DNA of 21,467 nucleotides from CAINEC01 sp046052065 (GTDB lineage: Bacteria; Bacteroidota; Bacteroidia; AKYH767-A; OLB10), in assembly GCA_046052065.1 (NCBI GenBank), contig JBJOND010000043.1, positions 1 to 21,467 of the forward strand, read 5' to 3'. Each line of letters begins with the position of its first letter. Within the stretch, counting starts at the first letter, position 1. Below are positions 8,501-16,684 of this stretch, piece by piece. Below the pieces are notes generated by a model. It did no database searches. It was given only the letters and a program-made list of their open reading frames with translations, and was not told where the DNA came from. Both the position numbers and the translations under genes were made by a program.

Positions 8501-8508
8501 TAAATTTG
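8501..8508 (+). promoter_or_regulatory. Candidate -7 promoter element for the lamin-tail gene
   Basis: TAAATTTG is an exact match to the Bacteroidota consensus TAnnTTTG and lies 33 bases before the ATG at 8542, inside the divergent gap 8433-8541. No good TTTG is found at the expected upstream spacing, so support is partial. Confidence 0.4.
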
Positions 8509-8541
8509 TTTCCCCAAAATCGGGAATAAAAATAAAAACCT

Positions 8542-9480
8542 ATGAAGAAAACATTTACGTTTTGTATCACAAAAATCGCAATGGTATTTGCAGTTGCAAT
8601 ACTAATGACCAACATGGTTAATGCGCAAGGACTAGTAATTAATGAAATCGATTACGATCAGCCAGGAGTTGATAGTGCTGAATATGTAGAGCTATACAAT
8701 GTAGGTCCTAACCCAGTGAACTTGGCAGATTTTAAACTAGTATTGTTTAACGGAAATCCTAGTGGAACTACAGGTAATAAGCCTTATGATTCAATCGCGC
8801 TTCCTGCACAAACTTTAAACGCAGGAGCGTTTTTTGTAATTTGCAGTAGCTCAGGAAAAGTTCCAAACTGTAATTTAAGTTTAATAGCAGCTACGAATGC
8901 AATTCAAAATGCAGCTTCTGCAACGTCAACAACACCTTCTCCTGATGCAGTTTACCTACAAGATATTCAACAAGGAAACATCATCGATGTAGTTAGCTAC
9001 GAAGGTGATTGTATTGCTCCATACTTAGAAGTAGCAGGAGTTCCTGCGGGAAATAGTGATACGATTGTTGCAGATTCAATTATGTCACGTTTTTATAGCA
9101 TCGGAAGATATCCTGACGGAACAGATTCAAATAATAATTCAGTTGATTTTAACCGTATGTGTTCAACTCCAGGTGCTGCTAACGTAGCAAATGCAAATGG
9201 TTGTGTAACGGCAATTGCAGAGGTAAAATCAGCAATGAATATTTTAGTGTATCCAAACCCAACGCGCGGTTTATTACACATCGACATGACAAAAGATTAT
9301 TTCAAGCAAGTGAAAGTATCGGTAATCGATATCTTAGGTCGTGAGGTAAAATCAGCTGATTTAGGCGATTTTGATGCAATTTATTCAATGAATTTATCTG
9401 ATCTTAACAAAGGTGTTTACATTGTTAAAATTCAAACAGCAACAGGTAGCATGCTACAACGTGTAGAGCTTTCAAAATAA
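8542..9480 (+). CDS. Lamin tail domain protein secreted by the type IX system
   Basis: This 312-residue protein has a signal peptide (residues 1-28, cut after VNA, mature N-terminus Gln29). It is followed by a lamin tail domain at about residues 29-215: GLVINEIDYDQPG, AEYVELYNVG, PVNLADFKLVLF, then FVICSSSG and the closing RYPDGTDSNNNSVDF...STPGAAN that marks the end of this domain in bacterial proteins. The C-terminal 80 residues are a type A T9SS sorting domain with VYPNPTRG at 236-243, VIDILGREV, and LNKGVYIVKI. Bacterial lamin tail domains are small immunoglobulin-like beta folds usually found next to nucleases or other enzymes; here the domain stands without a catalytic partner, so a binding or structural surface role is the best guess. 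It forms a single-gene unit ended by a strong terminator at 9502-9532. Confidence 0.9.
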   Translation: MKKTFTFCITKIAMVFAVAILMTNMVNAQGLVINEIDYDQPGVDSAEYVELYNVGPNPVNLADFKLVLFNGNPSGTTGNKPYDSIALPAQTLNAGAFFVICSSSGKVPNCNLSLIAATNAIQNAASATSTTPSPDAVYLQDIQQGNIIDVVSYEGDCIAPYLEVAGVPAGNSDTIVADSIMSRFYSIGRYPDGTDSNNNSVDFNRMCSTPGAANVANANGCVTAIAEVKSAMNILVYPNPTRGLLHIDMTKDYFKQVKVSVIDILGREVKSADLGDFDAIYSMNLSDLNKGVYIVKIQTATGSMLQRVELSK

Positions 9481-9501
9481 TTGCTAAAACGTAATTTTGA
9501 G

Positions 9502-9532
9502 AAACCCCGAGCATTTGCCTCGGGGTTTTTTT
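9502..9532 (+). terminator. Intrinsic terminator of the lamin-tail gene
   Basis: 10-bp stem (9502-9511 with 9519-9528, AAACCCCGAG / CTCGGGGTTT), 7-base loop, T run 9526-9532. It lies 21 bases after the stop at 9480. Confidence 0.93.
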
Positions 9533-9636
9533 ATTGATGCCAAACCCATTTTAACCCATTTTTTTAGGAGATTAACCAAAATAGAAGGAGAAATTGCACT
9601 AGTAAGTTGCATTATTGTATCATCAAAAAACAAATA

Positions 9637-9903
9637 ATGATAACAGACGCACTTTCAGTCGATAGATTTAATGCACTTAATTTTGATGAGAAGGCATGGC
9701 ATGTTTGGCACCACGCCAACTTTTTAATGGTTCGTCAAAACAGCTATTATCGTGTGAATTTGTATTACATGAATGGTTATTACATTCAACTTTGGTATCA
9801 TGTAAAGCGTAACCGTATAGCCAAAATAGCTGCTACTCGTTCTGAACGCATCGTAGACGCGTACCTCCCAAGCATATCAATTGAAAACCTGATATTGAAT
9901 TAA
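9637..9903 (+). CDS. Small aromatic-rich protein of unknown function
   Basis: This is an 88-residue protein without signal peptide or membrane segment. I place the start at the ATG at 9637; the frame can be extended to a TTG at 9607, but that would add ten residues with no supporting signal. The central part, residues 20-60, is very rich in aromatics and histidine (AWHVWHHANFL, then YYRVNLYYMNGYYIQLWYH), followed by a basic stretch KRNRIAKI and a C-terminal part with YLPSISIENL. The layout (EKA-x-x-VW near the start, two tyrosine-rich strands, I-x-K-I, then YL) recalls a group of short uncharacterised Bacteroidota proteins, but that is from memory. Terminators at 9502-9532 and 9924-9955 bracket it, so it should be transcribed alone from a promoter in 9533-9636. 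Aromatic clustering and normal codon structure support a real gene. Confidence 0.7.
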   Translation: MITDALSVDRFNALNFDEKAWHVWHHANFLMVRQNSYYRVNLYYMNGYYIQLWYHVKRNRIAKIAATRSERIVDAYLPSISIENLILN

Positions 9904-9923
9904 AAACAGTTCTCTTCAAACCG

Positions 9924-9955
9924 AAAAATCCCGAGGAAGTTCCCCGGGATTTTTT
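9924..9955. terminator. Bidirectional terminator between convergent genes
   Basis: 10-bp stem (9924-9933 with 9945-9954), one A-C mismatch, two further G-C pairs and an AAGTT loop. It has T5 or longer on the plus-strand side and an A5 that reads as T5 on the minus strand. It lies between the stops at 9903 (+) and 9972 (-) and can serve both genes. Confidence 0.9.
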
Positions 9956-9971
9956 ATTAGTGCTTGATTTT

Positions 9972-11519
9972 TTACAAAGGAATATTCCCGTGTTTCTTCT
10001 TCGGTAATTTAACCGCTTTATTTTCGAGCATTTTAAAGGCTTTAATTAATTTACCTCTTGTTGCTTCTGGCATTATTACCTCATCAACATATCCTCGCTC
10101 TGCTGCTCTGTAAGGATTCGCAAAGTGATTAATATATTCTTCTTCTTTTTCTTTTAATTTTTGTTGTGGGTCAGCAGATGTTGCGATTTCATTTTTGAAA
10201 ATAATTTCAGCAGCACCACGTGCACCCATTACCGCAATCTCTGCCGTAGGCCAAGCGTAATTCATGTCGGCACCAATATGTTTCGAGTTCATCACATCAT
10301 AAGCACCACCGTATGCTTTACGCGTAATCACCGTAATGCGAGGAACGGTTGCTTCACTAAATGCAAATAATAATTTAGCTCCGTTGGTAATGATACCATG
10401 CCACTCCTGATCAGTACCTGGAAGAAATCCTGGAACGTCTTCAAACACTAATAAAGGAATATTAAAGCAATCGCAAAAACGAACAAATCGTGCGGCTTTT
10501 GTGGAGGAGTTAATGTCTAATACTCCTGCTAAAAATGCTGGCTGATTAGCAACTATACCAATCGACTTCCCACCTAAGCGCGCAAATCCAACAACAATAT
10601 TTTCTGCAAAGTTTTTATGAACTTCAAAAAAGCCTTCGCCATCATCATCAATAACCTGCTCAATAACTTCACGAATATCATAAGGCTGATTAGGATTATC
10701 AGGAATAATCGTATTTAATCCTGCTCTTGTTTCATCGCCCTCTGTGTAAGGCAATGCAGGTGCATCTTCTTCGCAGTTCGATGGAATGTAACTTAATAAA
10801 CGTTTGATGTTTTGAATGCATTCAATTTCATTTGCACATGAAAAATGGGTAACACCCGACTTAGAACTATGCGTTGATGCACCTCCTAACTCTTCACTCG
10901 TTACTTCTTCGTGTGTAACGGTTTTAACCACATTCGGACCAGTAACAAACATGTAGCTGGTATTTTCTACCATCATGATAAAGTCCGTAATGGCAGGAGA
11001 ATAAACAGCACCTCCAGCGCATGGTCCCATGATAGCACTGATCTGCGGAATTACTCCTGATGCCATCGTGTTACGATAAAATATATCGGCATAACCACCC
11101 AACGAAACAACACCTTCCTGAATCCTTGCTCCACCCGAATCATTTAATCCGATAACAGGAGCTCCATTTTGCATCGCAAGATCCATAATGCGACAAATTT
11201 TTTCTGCATGTGATTCAGATAAAGAACCTCCAAAAACAGTAAAGTCTTGCGCAAACACATACACCATTCTTCCGTTAATGGTTCCATATCCTGTAACTAC
11301 ACCATCGCCTAAATACTTCTCACGGTCAAGGCCGAACTCATTAGAACGATGAGTTACAAACATGCCGATTTCTTCAAACGAATTTTCGTCGAGTAAAAAA
11401 TGTAAACGCTCACGCGCAGTTAACTTTCCTTTCTTGTGTTGTGCTTCTATTCGTTTTTCACCGCCACCTAATTGTGCCAGTGCTATTTGATTTTCAAGTT
11501 GTATTGTTTTATCCGACAT
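9972..11519 (-). CDS. pccB: Acyl-CoA carboxylase beta subunit (propionyl/methylmalonyl-CoA carboxyltransferase)
   Basis: This 515-residue carboxyltransferase moves the carboxyl group from carboxybiotin to an acyl-CoA, most often propionyl-CoA to methylmalonyl-CoA, in the cytoplasm. It has the two crotonase-like halves of the family: an N-terminal CT domain with FGGSLSESHAEKI at 96-108, SGGARIQEGV at 128-137 and GPCAGGAVYSPA at 165-176, and a C-terminal CT domain with FLPGTDQEW and AYGGAYDVM ending at 410. The two Gly-Gly regions form the oxyanion holes. Length is normal. The Asp in GAYDVM (residue 408) is the type seen in propionyl-CoA-preferring enzymes, as I recall. No biotin carboxylase or biotin carrier gene lies in the window, so the partner subunit is encoded elsewhere. 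It lies 53 bases downstream of polA on the same strand, but a TACCTTTG element in the gap suggests its own promoter. Confidence 0.93.
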   Translation of the reverse strand: MSDKTIQLENQIALAQLGGGEKRIEAQHKKGKLTARERLHFLLDENSFEEIGMFVTHRSNEFGLDREKYLGDGVVTGYGTINGRMVYVFAQDFTVFGGSLSESHAEKICRIMDLAMQNGAPVIGLNDSGGARIQEGVVSLGGYADIFYRNTMASGVIPQISAIMGPCAGGAVYSPAITDFIMMVENTSYMFVTGPNVVKTVTHEEVTSEELGGASTHSSKSGVTHFSCANEIECIQNIKRLLSYIPSNCEEDAPALPYTEGDETRAGLNTIIPDNPNQPYDIREVIEQVIDDDGEGFFEVHKNFAENIVVGFARLGGKSIGIVANQPAFLAGVLDINSSTKAARFVRFCDCFNIPLLVFEDVPGFLPGTDQEWHGIITNGAKLLFAFSEATVPRITVITRKAYGGAYDVMNSKHIGADMNYAWPTAEIAVMGARGAAEIIFKNEIATSADPQQKLKEKEEEYINHFANPYRAAERGYVDEVIMPEATRGKLIKAFKMLENKAVKLPKKKHGNIPL

Positions 11520-11536
11520 ATACTAAAATTGTTTTG

Positions 11537-11544
11537 CAAAGGTA
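11537..11544 (-). promoter_or_regulatory. Candidate -7 promoter element of the carboxylase gene
   Basis: Minus-strand TACCTTTG (plus-strand CAAAGGTA) is an exact match to TAnnTTTG, 17 bases before the ATG at 11519. The same octamer followed by C occurs at the same distance from the gene at 14449. No convincing -33 element is seen. Confidence 0.5.
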
Positions 11545-11572
11545 GTCCAATTACTAATTTAATCGATTGCTA

Positions 11573-14380
11573 TTAATGTGCTTCAAGCCAGTTTTTACCA
11601 GTTCCAATTTCAACTTCTACAGGCACACTTAAAGGTAAGGCGTGCTTCATTTTATCGGCCACTAAATTTTTCATAGTTTCTAATTCAGGTAGATAAACAT
11701 CAAATACTAATTCGTCATGTACCTGTAATAACATCTTCGATTTCAAATTCATTTCCGTCATTGCTTTATTCAGATGAATCATAGCAAGCTTAATCATATC
11801 AGCTGCAGATCCCTGAATAGGAGCATTAATCGCGTTGCGTTCTGCAAATCCTCTAACAGTTGCATTGTTAGAGTTGATATCGCGTAAATATCTTCTTCTT
11901 CCTAAAACAGTTTCAACATATCCTTTTTCTTTTGCTTGCGCGATGCTACTATCCATAAAATCTTTGATGTATGGATACTTGATAAAATACTGATCAATAA
12001 TTTCTGCAGCTTCTTTACGTGGAATGTTTAATCGCTCACTTAATCCGAAAGCGCTGATACCATAGATAATTCCGAAGTTCACCATCTTCGCTTTACGACG
12101 CATATCGGATGTAACATCTTCTAATGCAACACCAAATACTTTTGATGCCGTTGCTGTATGAACATCTAAATTATGATTAAAGGCATCTAATAATCCTGGG
12201 TCTTTACAAAGCTCAGCCATGATGCGCAATTCAATTTGTGAATAATCGGCGGAGAGTAAAATATGCTCTTCGTTACGAGGAATAAATGCCTTTCTAATCT
12301 CTCTTCCCCTTGCTGTTCTAATAGGAATGTTTTGAAGATTAGGATTATCAGAACTCAAACGTCCTGTAACAGCCACCACCTGATTAAATGAGGTGTGAAT
12401 CCTTCCAGTACGAGCATTCACCATCTGCGGTAATGCATCAACGTAAGTGCTCTTTAATTTTACCAGTTCGCGGTAGTCTAAAATTTTATCTACAATAGGA
12501 TGCTTGCCTGATAGTTTAGATAAAATATCTTCACCGGTAGCATATTGTCCCGTTTTAGTTTTCTTTGGTTTATCTACAATTTTCAATACTTCAAATAAAA
12601 TATCACCTACTTGTTTTGGAGATGAAATATTAAATGGAGTTCCCGCTAATGCTTGAATTTCTTTATCAATCGTTTTAATTTCTTCCTCTAACGATTTACT
12701 TAATTCTTTTAGAGCATCAACATCTAATTTGATACCTTCGCGCTCCATTGCGCCTAATACAGAAATCAAAGGCTCTTCTACTTCGTGATATAATTTTTCA
12801 GTGTTTGTATCATGAAGCATCGGTTCAAATTTCTTCTTCAATTGTAGCGTAACATCCGCATCTTCTGCGGCATACTCCGCAATGGTTTCAGTATCTACAA
12901 AACGCATACTCATCTGATCTTTTCCTTTCTTTCCAATTAATTCTTCGATAGAAACAGGTGCGTATTGCAAATAGGTTTCTGCAAGCACATTCATATTATG
13001 ACGCATCTCTGGTTGGATTAAATAATGTGCCACCATCGTATCGAATAAAGGACCTTTAACATCGATATCGTACCATTTTAATACAGTAATATCATACTTT
13101 AAATTTTGACCTATTTTACGAATGGTATCTGACTCATAAAAAGGTTTGAAGTAAGACAAAATCGTTTTTGCCTGATCCATACTTGCAGGAACGGGAACAT
13201 ACCAACCTTTGTGTTCTTCAATAGAAAAAGATAATCCTACGAGCTCTACCTGATTAGCATCTATTCCTGTAGTTTCCGTATCAAAACTTACTTCCGTAGC
13301 AGTAAGCAATTCTTGAACTAACGACTGATATCCTTCAGTTGTATCAACTATTTTATAGTCGTGAGGAGTGTTCTTAATGGTGTTATAAGTAACCGATTCC
13401 GACGGCTCTTCATCTGCTATAACGGTAGGACTAACCGTAGTATTCGAAGCGAATAAATCTTGTTGTCCGTTTTTAATTTCTACAGGAGCTTCGATTACTT
13501 CTCCTAAAATAATCTGAGCTAGTCGACGGAATTCTAATTCATTAAACAAATTGCGTATACCATCTTTATTTATTTCTCCGATCGCTAATTCTTCTTCGTT
13601 AAAATCTAATGGAACATCACAGTGAATGGTAGCTAATTGTCGCGACATAAACGCTAATTCTTTATTAGCTTCTACCTTCTCTTTTAATTTCCCTTTTAGT
13701 TCAGCAGTATGATTATACAGATTTTCAATGGTTCCGTATTGTTGAATTAATGTAGTAGCTGTTTTCTCTCCAACCCCGGGTATTCCTGGAATATTATCAA
13801 CCGAATCACCCATCAAACCAAGAATATCAATTACTTGATTTGGTCTTTCAATTCCAAAGCGAGCGCATACTTCTTTCACTCCTAATATTTCAGCTCCAGC
13901 GCCACTGCGTGCTGGTTTATAAATAAATACATTGTCTGTTACCATTTGCCCATAATCTTTATCAGGCGTCATCATATAGGTAACAAAACCTGCTTGCTCC
14001 GCTTTAATGGAAAATGTTCCAATGATATCATCCGCTTCGTACCCATCTAATTCAATCACGGGAATGTTAAAACAGCGAATAATTTCTTTGATGTAAGGAA
14101 TAGACTTTCTTAAATCTTCAGGCATCTCTTCGCGATGCGCTTTGTATTGTTCAAATGCATCATGTCGGTGAGTAGGCGCCGATGTATCAAATACAACCGC
14201 AATATGGGTAGGTTTTTCTTTTTTCAATACATCGAGTAAGGTATTGGTAAAGCCAAACATGGCAGAGGTATTTAACCCTTTTGAATTTACTCGATGGTTG
14301 GTACTGAAAGCGAAATAGGCTCTATAAACCAACGCAAAGGCATCGAGCAAAAAGAGTTTTTTAGGATGGTCTTGTGTCAT
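11573..14380 (-). CDS. polA: DNA polymerase I
   Basis: This 935-residue polymerase removes RNA primers and fills gaps in replication and repair. It has three domains. The 5'-3' exonuclease (about 1-290) includes LLDAFALVYRAYF near the start, DGYEADDIIG, TPDKDYGQ, and GDSVDNIPGIPGVGEKTA. The 3'-5' proofreading domain has its acidic motifs intact: DTET at 367-370, NLKYD at 426-430, AEDAD at 505-509. The polymerase domain has motif A DYSQIELR from 712, motif B RRKAKMVNFGIIYG at 761-774, and motif C VHDE at 887-890. Nuclease and polymerase activities should therefore all be present. The frame extends to an ATG at 14413, but I prefer the ATG at 14380 (MTQDHPKKLFLLDA): it fits the family N-terminus, and a promoter-like TAACTTTA lies inside the longer version. 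It is transcribed divergently from the YjbR gene. Confidence 0.97.
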   Translation of the reverse strand: MTQDHPKKLFLLDAFALVYRAYFAFSTNHRVNSKGLNTSAMFGFTNTLLDVLKKEKPTHIAVVFDTSAPTHRHDAFEQYKAHREEMPEDLRKSIPYIKEIIRCFNIPVIELDGYEADDIIGTFSIKAEQAGFVTYMMTPDKDYGQMVTDNVFIYKPARSGAGAEILGVKEVCARFGIERPNQVIDILGLMGDSVDNIPGIPGVGEKTATTLIQQYGTIENLYNHTAELKGKLKEKVEANKELAFMSRQLATIHCDVPLDFNEEELAIGEINKDGIRNLFNELEFRRLAQIILGEVIEAPVEIKNGQQDLFASNTTVSPTVIADEEPSESVTYNTIKNTPHDYKIVDTTEGYQSLVQELLTATEVSFDTETTGIDANQVELVGLSFSIEEHKGWYVPVPASMDQAKTILSYFKPFYESDTIRKIGQNLKYDITVLKWYDIDVKGPLFDTMVAHYLIQPEMRHNMNVLAETYLQYAPVSIEELIGKKGKDQMSMRFVDTETIAEYAAEDADVTLQLKKKFEPMLHDTNTEKLYHEVEEPLISVLGAMEREGIKLDVDALKELSKSLEEEIKTIDKEIQALAGTPFNISSPKQVGDILFEVLKIVDKPKKTKTGQYATGEDILSKLSGKHPIVDKILDYRELVKLKSTYVDALPQMVNARTGRIHTSFNQVVAVTGRLSSDNPNLQNIPIRTARGREIRKAFIPRNEEHILLSADYSQIELRIMAELCKDPGLLDAFNHNLDVHTATASKVFGVALEDVTSDMRRKAKMVNFGIIYGISAFGLSERLNIPRKEAAEIIDQYFIKYPYIKDFMDSSIAQAKEKGYVETVLGRRRYLRDINSNNATVRGFAERNAINAPIQGSAADMIKLAMIHLNKAMTEMNLKSKMLLQVHDELVFDVYLPELETMKNLVADKMKHALPLSVPVEVEIGTGKNWLEAH

Positions 14381-14398
14381 TTTTCTTATTTGAAGGCC

Positions 14399-14406
14399 TA
14401 AAGTTA
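14399..14406 (-). promoter_or_regulatory. Candidate -7 promoter element of polA
   Basis: Minus-strand TAACTTTA (plus-strand TAAAGTTA) matches TAnnTTTG in seven of eight positions and lies 18 bases before the ATG at 14380. If real, it excludes the upstream ATG at 14413 as the start of polA. No clear -33 element is visible. Confidence 0.35.
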
Positions 14407-14423
14407 AATGCAAAAAGGCTTCG

Positions 14424-14431
14424 TACCTTTG
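14424..14431 (+). promoter_or_regulatory. Candidate -7 promoter element of the YjbR gene
   Basis: TACCTTTG is an exact match to TAnnTTTG and is followed by C. It ends 17 bases before the ATG at 14449, the same geometry as before the carboxylase gene. It overlaps the divergent polA promoter region. Confidence 0.5.
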
Positions 14432-14448
14432 CTAATAAATTATTTTAA

Positions 14449-14808
14449 ATGAATATTGAAGAATTAAGACTGTATTGTATTAATAAAAAGGCCGTTACTG
14501 AATCGTTTCCTTTTGATGAAGACACCTTGGTTTTTAAAGTAATGGGAAAAATGTTTGCATTGATAAGCATTTCCGAGCCGGATAGTGTGAATTTAAAATG
14601 TGACCCCGAATATGCTATTGAACTGAGAGAGAAATATACAAGCATTCATTCAGGATATCACATGAACAACAAGCATTGGAACACGGTTTTATTGAATGAT
14701 GATGCATCTGATAAGTTAATTTATCAGCTTATTGATCATAGTTATGAAATGGTAATAAAAGGATTTACAAAAAAACTCAAACTAGAGTATGAGCTATTCA
14801 ATGATTAA
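14449..14808 (+). CDS. MmcQ/YjbR family protein
   Basis: This 119-residue protein matches the whole length of the MmcQ/YjbR family, a small cytoplasmic fold (CyaY-like double-wing) annotated as DNA-binding-like, with unclear role. Diagnostic parts are the N-terminal NIEELRLYCINKKAVTESFP, then DEDTLVFKVMGKMFALI, then VNLKCDPEYAIELREKY (the usual LK-C/V-D/P-E-x-A-x-E-L-R/L block), HMNNKHWNTVLL (usually MNKKHWNTV/L), and the C-terminal helix with LIYQLIDHSYEMVIKGFTKK. The start fits a 17-base leader behind a TACCTTTG element. It converges with the methyltransferase gene, and the two overlap by four bases at the stops. No operon partner is present, so context gives no hint of function. Confidence 0.92.
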   Translation: MNIEELRLYCINKKAVTESFPFDEDTLVFKVMGKMFALISISEPDSVNLKCDPEYAIELREKYTSIHSGYHMNNKHWNTVLLNDDASDKLIYQLIDHSYEMVIKGFTKKLKLEYELFND

Positions 14809-15998
14809 TATAATTTTTTAGTGGTTGCGACTTTCATTTTATTTGAAGCATCTGAATAAAAGAAATAAAAATAATCGGGTCCATAAGTAATCTTTGTTTT
14901 CTTTTCTATTTCACTCTGCGACATTCGAAAATTTCTGATTTTAAGAACTCCTTTTTTGTTTTCGATGGATGTAAAATCTTTCGATGAAAAATCATCCACA
15001 TGAATCACTTCAAAACAATTTCCGAAGAAATTATCTAGTAGATTTTCGCTTGTAAAAAGATGTGTATTGTTACTTATTTTGTTCAATCCAAAATAACTAG
15101 CTAAAGGTTTGAATCCACCTGCCTTATTTAAGGATGCAAATGGATCATATATATATTTTAGTGAATCAGTTATTACAAAAGAATAACTTTCTTCGTTGGA
15201 TATTAGATATTCAAATTTTTTAATTTTTTCATTGGTAATATTCACACATATAGCGCTTGCCTGACCTGCAAATTGAAAGTCGATATCAAACAAAAGTTCC
15301 TTGCATTCATCATCAACACTGATTATATAAATATCTTTTACGCATTCAAGTTCTTTTAAAGCAGAATGAATGTCAAGCATAGGAGAAAGCTTAATGAGCA
15401 TACGTACTTTGAACCTTTTGAAGTAGTCAATTAGCATTCGTAAATCAGGCATCATGTCTTTTAACATAAACACCCGATTTTTATTTTCATTTCTGCGAGA
15501 TGGGTCAATGTAAATACAATCCAACGATAATAATTCTGGATTACTTAAAAATTCTTCTGCTGTCGATTGATAAAACGATACATTTTTTACTCCTAATACG
15601 TTAAAATTATGTTGAGCTATTTCATAGCGATTCAAATTTGGTTCAACATAAAGCAATCGTTTTGCTTTCAAACTGATAAAATAACTGTCAATTCCTAAAC
15701 CCCCAGTGAGGTCAGCGACTTTTAATCCCTCAAGTAAACTACTTTTGAACAGCCCAGTTAATTCCGAAGAGCATTGTTCCATGGCTGTTTTATCAGGGTA
15801 CACAAGGTCTTCGTGCTTAGACCAAGTAGGAATTTTTCTTTCTGCTATTGCGCGCCCTTGAATCTGAGTTAAAATAAAAGCGGTTGAATCATCCTTTTTG
15901 CTAGCCCATTTCAAAGCTAATGAAGCCACATTTTGACCCCTGTTTTCTTGGATCTTTTGGATGATTTCCCCGTTTTTTACGAATGATTGCCAGTTCAT
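14805..15998 (-). CDS. Class I SAM-dependent methyltransferase with PG_1098-type and THUMP-like domains
   Basis: This 397-residue protein has an N-terminal helical part (about 1-90), then a Rossmann methyltransferase domain with the SAM-binding motif I DLTGGLGID at 96-104, the acidic YVEPN at 117-121 that would hold the SAM ribose, and DPSRR at 165-169 at the motif IV position. The C-terminal half has a ferredoxin-like segment and a THUMP-like domain (YGPDYFYFFYSD near the end). This layout matches the Bacteroidota family represented by Porphyromonas PG_1098. A THUMP-like domain points to RNA as substrate, probably tRNA or rRNA, but the methylated base is not known to me. The gene looks more AT-rich than polA or pccB. 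Its start is divergent from the DUF502 operon at 16102; its stop overlaps that of the YjbR gene. Confidence 0.88.
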   Translation of the reverse strand: MNWQSFVKNGEIIQKIQENRGQNVASLALKWASKKDDSTAFILTQIQGRAIAERKIPTWSKHEDLVYPDKTAMEQCSSELTGLFKSSLLEGLKVADLTGGLGIDSYFISLKAKRLLYVEPNLNRYEIAQHNFNVLGVKNVSFYQSTAEEFLSNPELLSLDCIYIDPSRRNENKNRVFMLKDMMPDLRMLIDYFKRFKVRMLIKLSPMLDIHSALKELECVKDIYIISVDDECKELLFDIDFQFAGQASAICVNITNEKIKKFEYLISNEESYSFVITDSLKYIYDPFASLNKAGGFKPLASYFGLNKISNNTHLFTSENLLDNFFGNCFEVIHVDDFSSKDFTSIENKKGVLKIRNFRMSQSEIEKKTKITYGPDYFYFFYSDASNKMKVATTKKLY

Positions 15999-16075
15999 GG
16001 GTTCAAAGATGCAAAATAGTCCTCCATAAGAGGGATATATTTTCTAAAAATTATGGCTTGCCCACTACAATTTCA

Positions 16076-16083
16076 GATATTTG
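16076..16083 (+). promoter_or_regulatory. Weak candidate -7 element for the DUF502-cysS operon
   Basis: GATATTTG matches TAnnTTTG in seven of eight positions, 18 bases before the ATG at 16102. A TTG at 16058-16060 is 15 bases upstream, a little closer than usual for a -33 element. It is the only candidate in the divergent gap 15999-16101. Confidence 0.3.
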
Positions 16084-16101
16084 CAGCGCTAAAGAAACAA
16101 C

Positions 16102-16683
16102 ATGAAAAAGCTCATAAATTATTTTTTACAAGGATTGCTATTTATTGTTCCTGTAACAGTTACAATTTATGTGGTTATTAAGGCTGTTGTATGGCTTGAT
16201 AATTTACTTCCTGTTAAAGTACCAATCCCCGTTCCAGGTGCAGAAAGTTTTGATTTACCAGGATTGGGAATTTTATTGATTGCAAGTATTATCACGGTGG
16301 CTGGTTACATCGGAACACATTTCGTTAGGAATCCTGTGTTTGCCATTTTCGAAGGATTGATAGAAAGAACACCGCTCTTAAAATTAATTTATTCATCAGT
16401 AAAAGATTTGATCGAAGCTTTCGTTGGAGAAAAGAAGAGTTTCACACAACCAGTCTTAGTAACCGTGAATAATAACCCTGTAATTCAGCGAATAGGTTTT
16501 GTTACAGAGAACGATTTAACAGAACTCGGATTGGGAAAAGAAAAGATGGCGGTGTATTTACCATTCTCGTATGGTTTCAACGGACAATTAGTGATAGTTG
16601 AATCAAATAATGTTCAGAAGTTGGATGCCTCAGGAACAGAGATGATGAAGTTTGTAATATCAGGAGGAGTAACAGATATTTAA
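16102..16683 (+). CDS. DUF502 family inner-membrane protein
   Basis: This 193-residue protein has two membrane helices (about residues 8-31 and 53-75). The second is followed by the conserved family block with ERTPLLKLIYSSVKDLIEAF at 88-107 and a soluble domain containing VLVTVNNNPVIQRIGFVT and YLPFSYGFNGQLVIV. This matches the DUF502 family over its full length. The family is widespread in bacteria and plants (the plant LCV/COV1-like proteins), with no biochemical role known to me. It is the first gene of the tight six-gene run. Its stop is separated by a single base from the next ATG, which points to cotranscription and probably translational coupling. Confidence 0.92.
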   Translation: MKKLINYFLQGLLFIVPVTVTIYVVIKAVVWLDNLLPVKVPIPVPGAESFDLPGLGILLIASIITVAGYIGTHFVRNPVFAIFEGLIERTPLLKLIYSSVKDLIEAFVGEKKSFTQPVLVTVNNNPVIQRIGFVTENDLTELGLGKEKMAVYLPFSYGFNGQLVIVESNNVQKLDASGTEMMKFVISGGVTDI

Positions 16684-16684
16684 C

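Noticed and set aside
9543..9562. Tandem 10-mer AACCCATTTT, two exact copies
   Set aside because: Only two units, in a low-complexity gap after a terminator; not enough to call a repeat element or binding site.
14381..14413. N-terminal extension of polA from the ATG at 14413
   Set aside because: The extra 11 residues do not fit the family N-terminus and would cover a promoter-like element; the ATG at 14380 is preferred.
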